The notes under the pieces: model-generated
What the model saw: the letters and a program-made list of their open reading frames with translations, nothing else
What the model was told of the DNA's origin: nothing
The model's database searches: none
Assembly: GCA_027625095.1 (NCBI GenBank)
Contig: JAQBXN010000006.1
Span: forward strand, 1 to 64,000
DNA: 64,000 bases
Direction: 5' to 3'
From: Planctomycetota bacterium
Lineage (GTDB): Bacteria > Planctomycetota > PUPC01 > JACPCR01
Translations under genes and position numbers: made by a program
Part shown: piece by piece, positions 63,236-64,000 of the stretch
Numbering within the stretch: position 1 is the stretch's first letter
Layout of the letters: each line of letters begins with the position of its first letter

Positions 63236-64000
63236 ATGTCAGAGAATGTGAAAACAGCTTTTGCGATACTCGTTATTGCTGGTCTTGCCACAGTGCATTC
63301 TGAAGCCGAACACAAATTTAATGTCCTTTTCATCATCTGTGACGATCTGAACTGCGACCTTGGAAGTTACGGCCATCCGATGGTCAAGTCTCCCAATATT
63401 GATCGGCTTGCCGAGCGGGGAATGCTGTTCAAGCGCGCTTACTGTCAGTATCCGTTGTGCGGCCCCAGCCGTGCTTCGTTCATGACAGGAATGTATCCCG
63501 ATCAGACGTTGATTCATCGAAATGCGATCCGTATCAGAGAGCGGCTTCCCGATGTGGTCAGCATGTCGCAGCATTTCATGAACAACGGCTATCAGAGTGC
63601 GCGGGTGGGTAAGCTCTATCACTACAATGTTCCGGCGGACATTGGCAATGATGGCCACGATGATCCGGCGTCCTGGCATGAAAAAGTCAATCCTCGAGGC
63701 CGTGACAAGACCGAGGAGAATAAAGTTTTCAGCCTTGTTCCCGGGCGATTTGGAGGAACGCTGAGTTGGCTGGCTGCCGACGGAACGGATGACGAGCAGA
63801 CCGACGCGATTGGTGCGGAGGCTACGACTAGTTTTCTCGAGAAGTATTCGAAGAACAAGAAGCCGTTTTTCCTGGCTTTTGGTTTGTATCGGCCGCACAC
63901 GCCTTATGTGGCGCCGAAAAAATATTTCGACATGTATGACCGGACGAAGATCTCAGTCCCAAAGAACCCGGAGGGATACCTGGACACCATTCCCTTGCCG
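63236..64000 (+). CDS. Iduronate-2-sulfatase-like secreted sulfatase, 5' part
   Basis: An open frame of 255 codons runs from ATG 63236 to the window edge without a stop, so the gene continues beyond 64000. A signal peptide covers about residues 1-24. The mature N-terminus has the metal Asp pair in FIICDDLNCDLGSYG. The formylglycine motif is C75 in LCGPSRASFMTG, followed by GKLYHYNVP and FFLAFGLYRPHTPYVAPKKYFDMY, all typical of the iduronate-2-sulfatase group. It probably removes sulfate from sulfated glycans in the periplasm. A GGAG lies 11 bases before the ATG. The third hairpin of the repeat cluster ends about 60 bases upstream. Confidence 0.92.
   Translation, partial: MSENVKTAFAILVIAGLATVHSEAEHKFNVLFIICDDLNCDLGSYGHPMVKSPNIDRLAERGMLFKRAYCQYPLCGPSRASFMTGMYPDQTLIHRNAIRIRERLPDVVSMSQHFMNNGYQSARVGKLYHYNVPADIGNDGHDDPASWHEKVNPRGRDKTEENKVFSLVPGRFGGTLSWLAADGTDDEQTDAIGAEATTSFLEKYSKNKKPFFLAFGLYRPHTPYVAPKKYFDMYDRTKISVPKNPEGYLDTIPLP

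Overview
The window (64 kb, about 55-60% G+C by eye) looks like a chromosomal segment of a free-living Gram-negative bacterium of the PVC / planctomycete-like assemblage. The pointers are the families it carries: secreted DUF1080, DUF4838, DUF6288 and DUF6807 proteins, formylglycine sulfatases, several phytanoyl-CoA-type dioxygenases, a giant secreted PQQ-like propeller with CBM9-like and malectin domains, an FHA-GAF-sigma54 activator, a CHASE hybrid histidine kinase, and a tetrahydromethanopterin-type methylene dehydrogenase. The phylum call is inference; no rRNA or tRNA gene was found.

Layout. 1-9.3 kb: an unknown 420-aa protein, an N-terminally truncated PhyH dioxygenase copy, a beta-carbonic anhydrase, a 1687-aa secreted multidomain propeller, and the intact PhyH copy. 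The two PhyH copies form direct repeats bracketing the carbonic anhydrase and the propeller. 9.6-12.4 kb: a small helical-domain protein, a papain-like peptidase, and a TPR gene cut by an IS5-family element. 12.5-18 kb: three secreted proteins of carbohydrate-use families (DUF4838, DUF6288, DUF6807). 18.1-20.3 kb: a housekeeping operon hpf-ptsN-HPr-ispH. 20.7-35.5 kb: a secreted pseudo-caspase/PEGA/FGE-like protein, an enolase-superfamily enzyme, a sulfatase, ferrochelatase, leuB, a GH43/GH130-like propeller protein, MtdB-like dehydrogenase, a MoaD/ThiS-like carrier, an acyl-CoA synthetase, and a dehydrogenase-PhyH pair. 35.7-41.2 kb: a pseudokinase with HEAT repeats, a zinc-less MDR dehydrogenase and two tandem DUF1080 proteins. 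41.4-55.8 kb: a TPR-CHAT protein, a calcineurin-like phosphatase, an FHA-GAF-sigma54 activator, a CBM9 protein, a TauD-like dioxygenase, and a CHASE hybrid kinase overlapping a REC-PP2C phosphatase. 55.8-64 kb: an amidohydrolase, a PHP-domain protein, a beta-helix protein, an RraA-like protein, a VapBC pair, and the 5' part of an iduronate-sulfatase-like gene that leaves the window.

How they fit together. Most of the content is accessory catabolism: recognition and trimming of sulfated or decorated glycans and oxidation of organic small molecules. Biosynthetic genes (leuB, hemH, ispH) are scattered between. Signalling genes are rich, and three of them appear to have lost catalytic residues: a caspase-like domain (His and Cys gone), a Ser/Thr kinase (HRD read as HGS) and a CHAT domain (Cys gone). 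The least familiar arrangement is the papain-like peptidase, its coupled TPR gene, and the convergent small protein that resembles the peptidase's own N-terminus. Many gene starts were moved inward from the longest reading frame to a start with a ribosome binding site or signal peptide; each such choice is stated.
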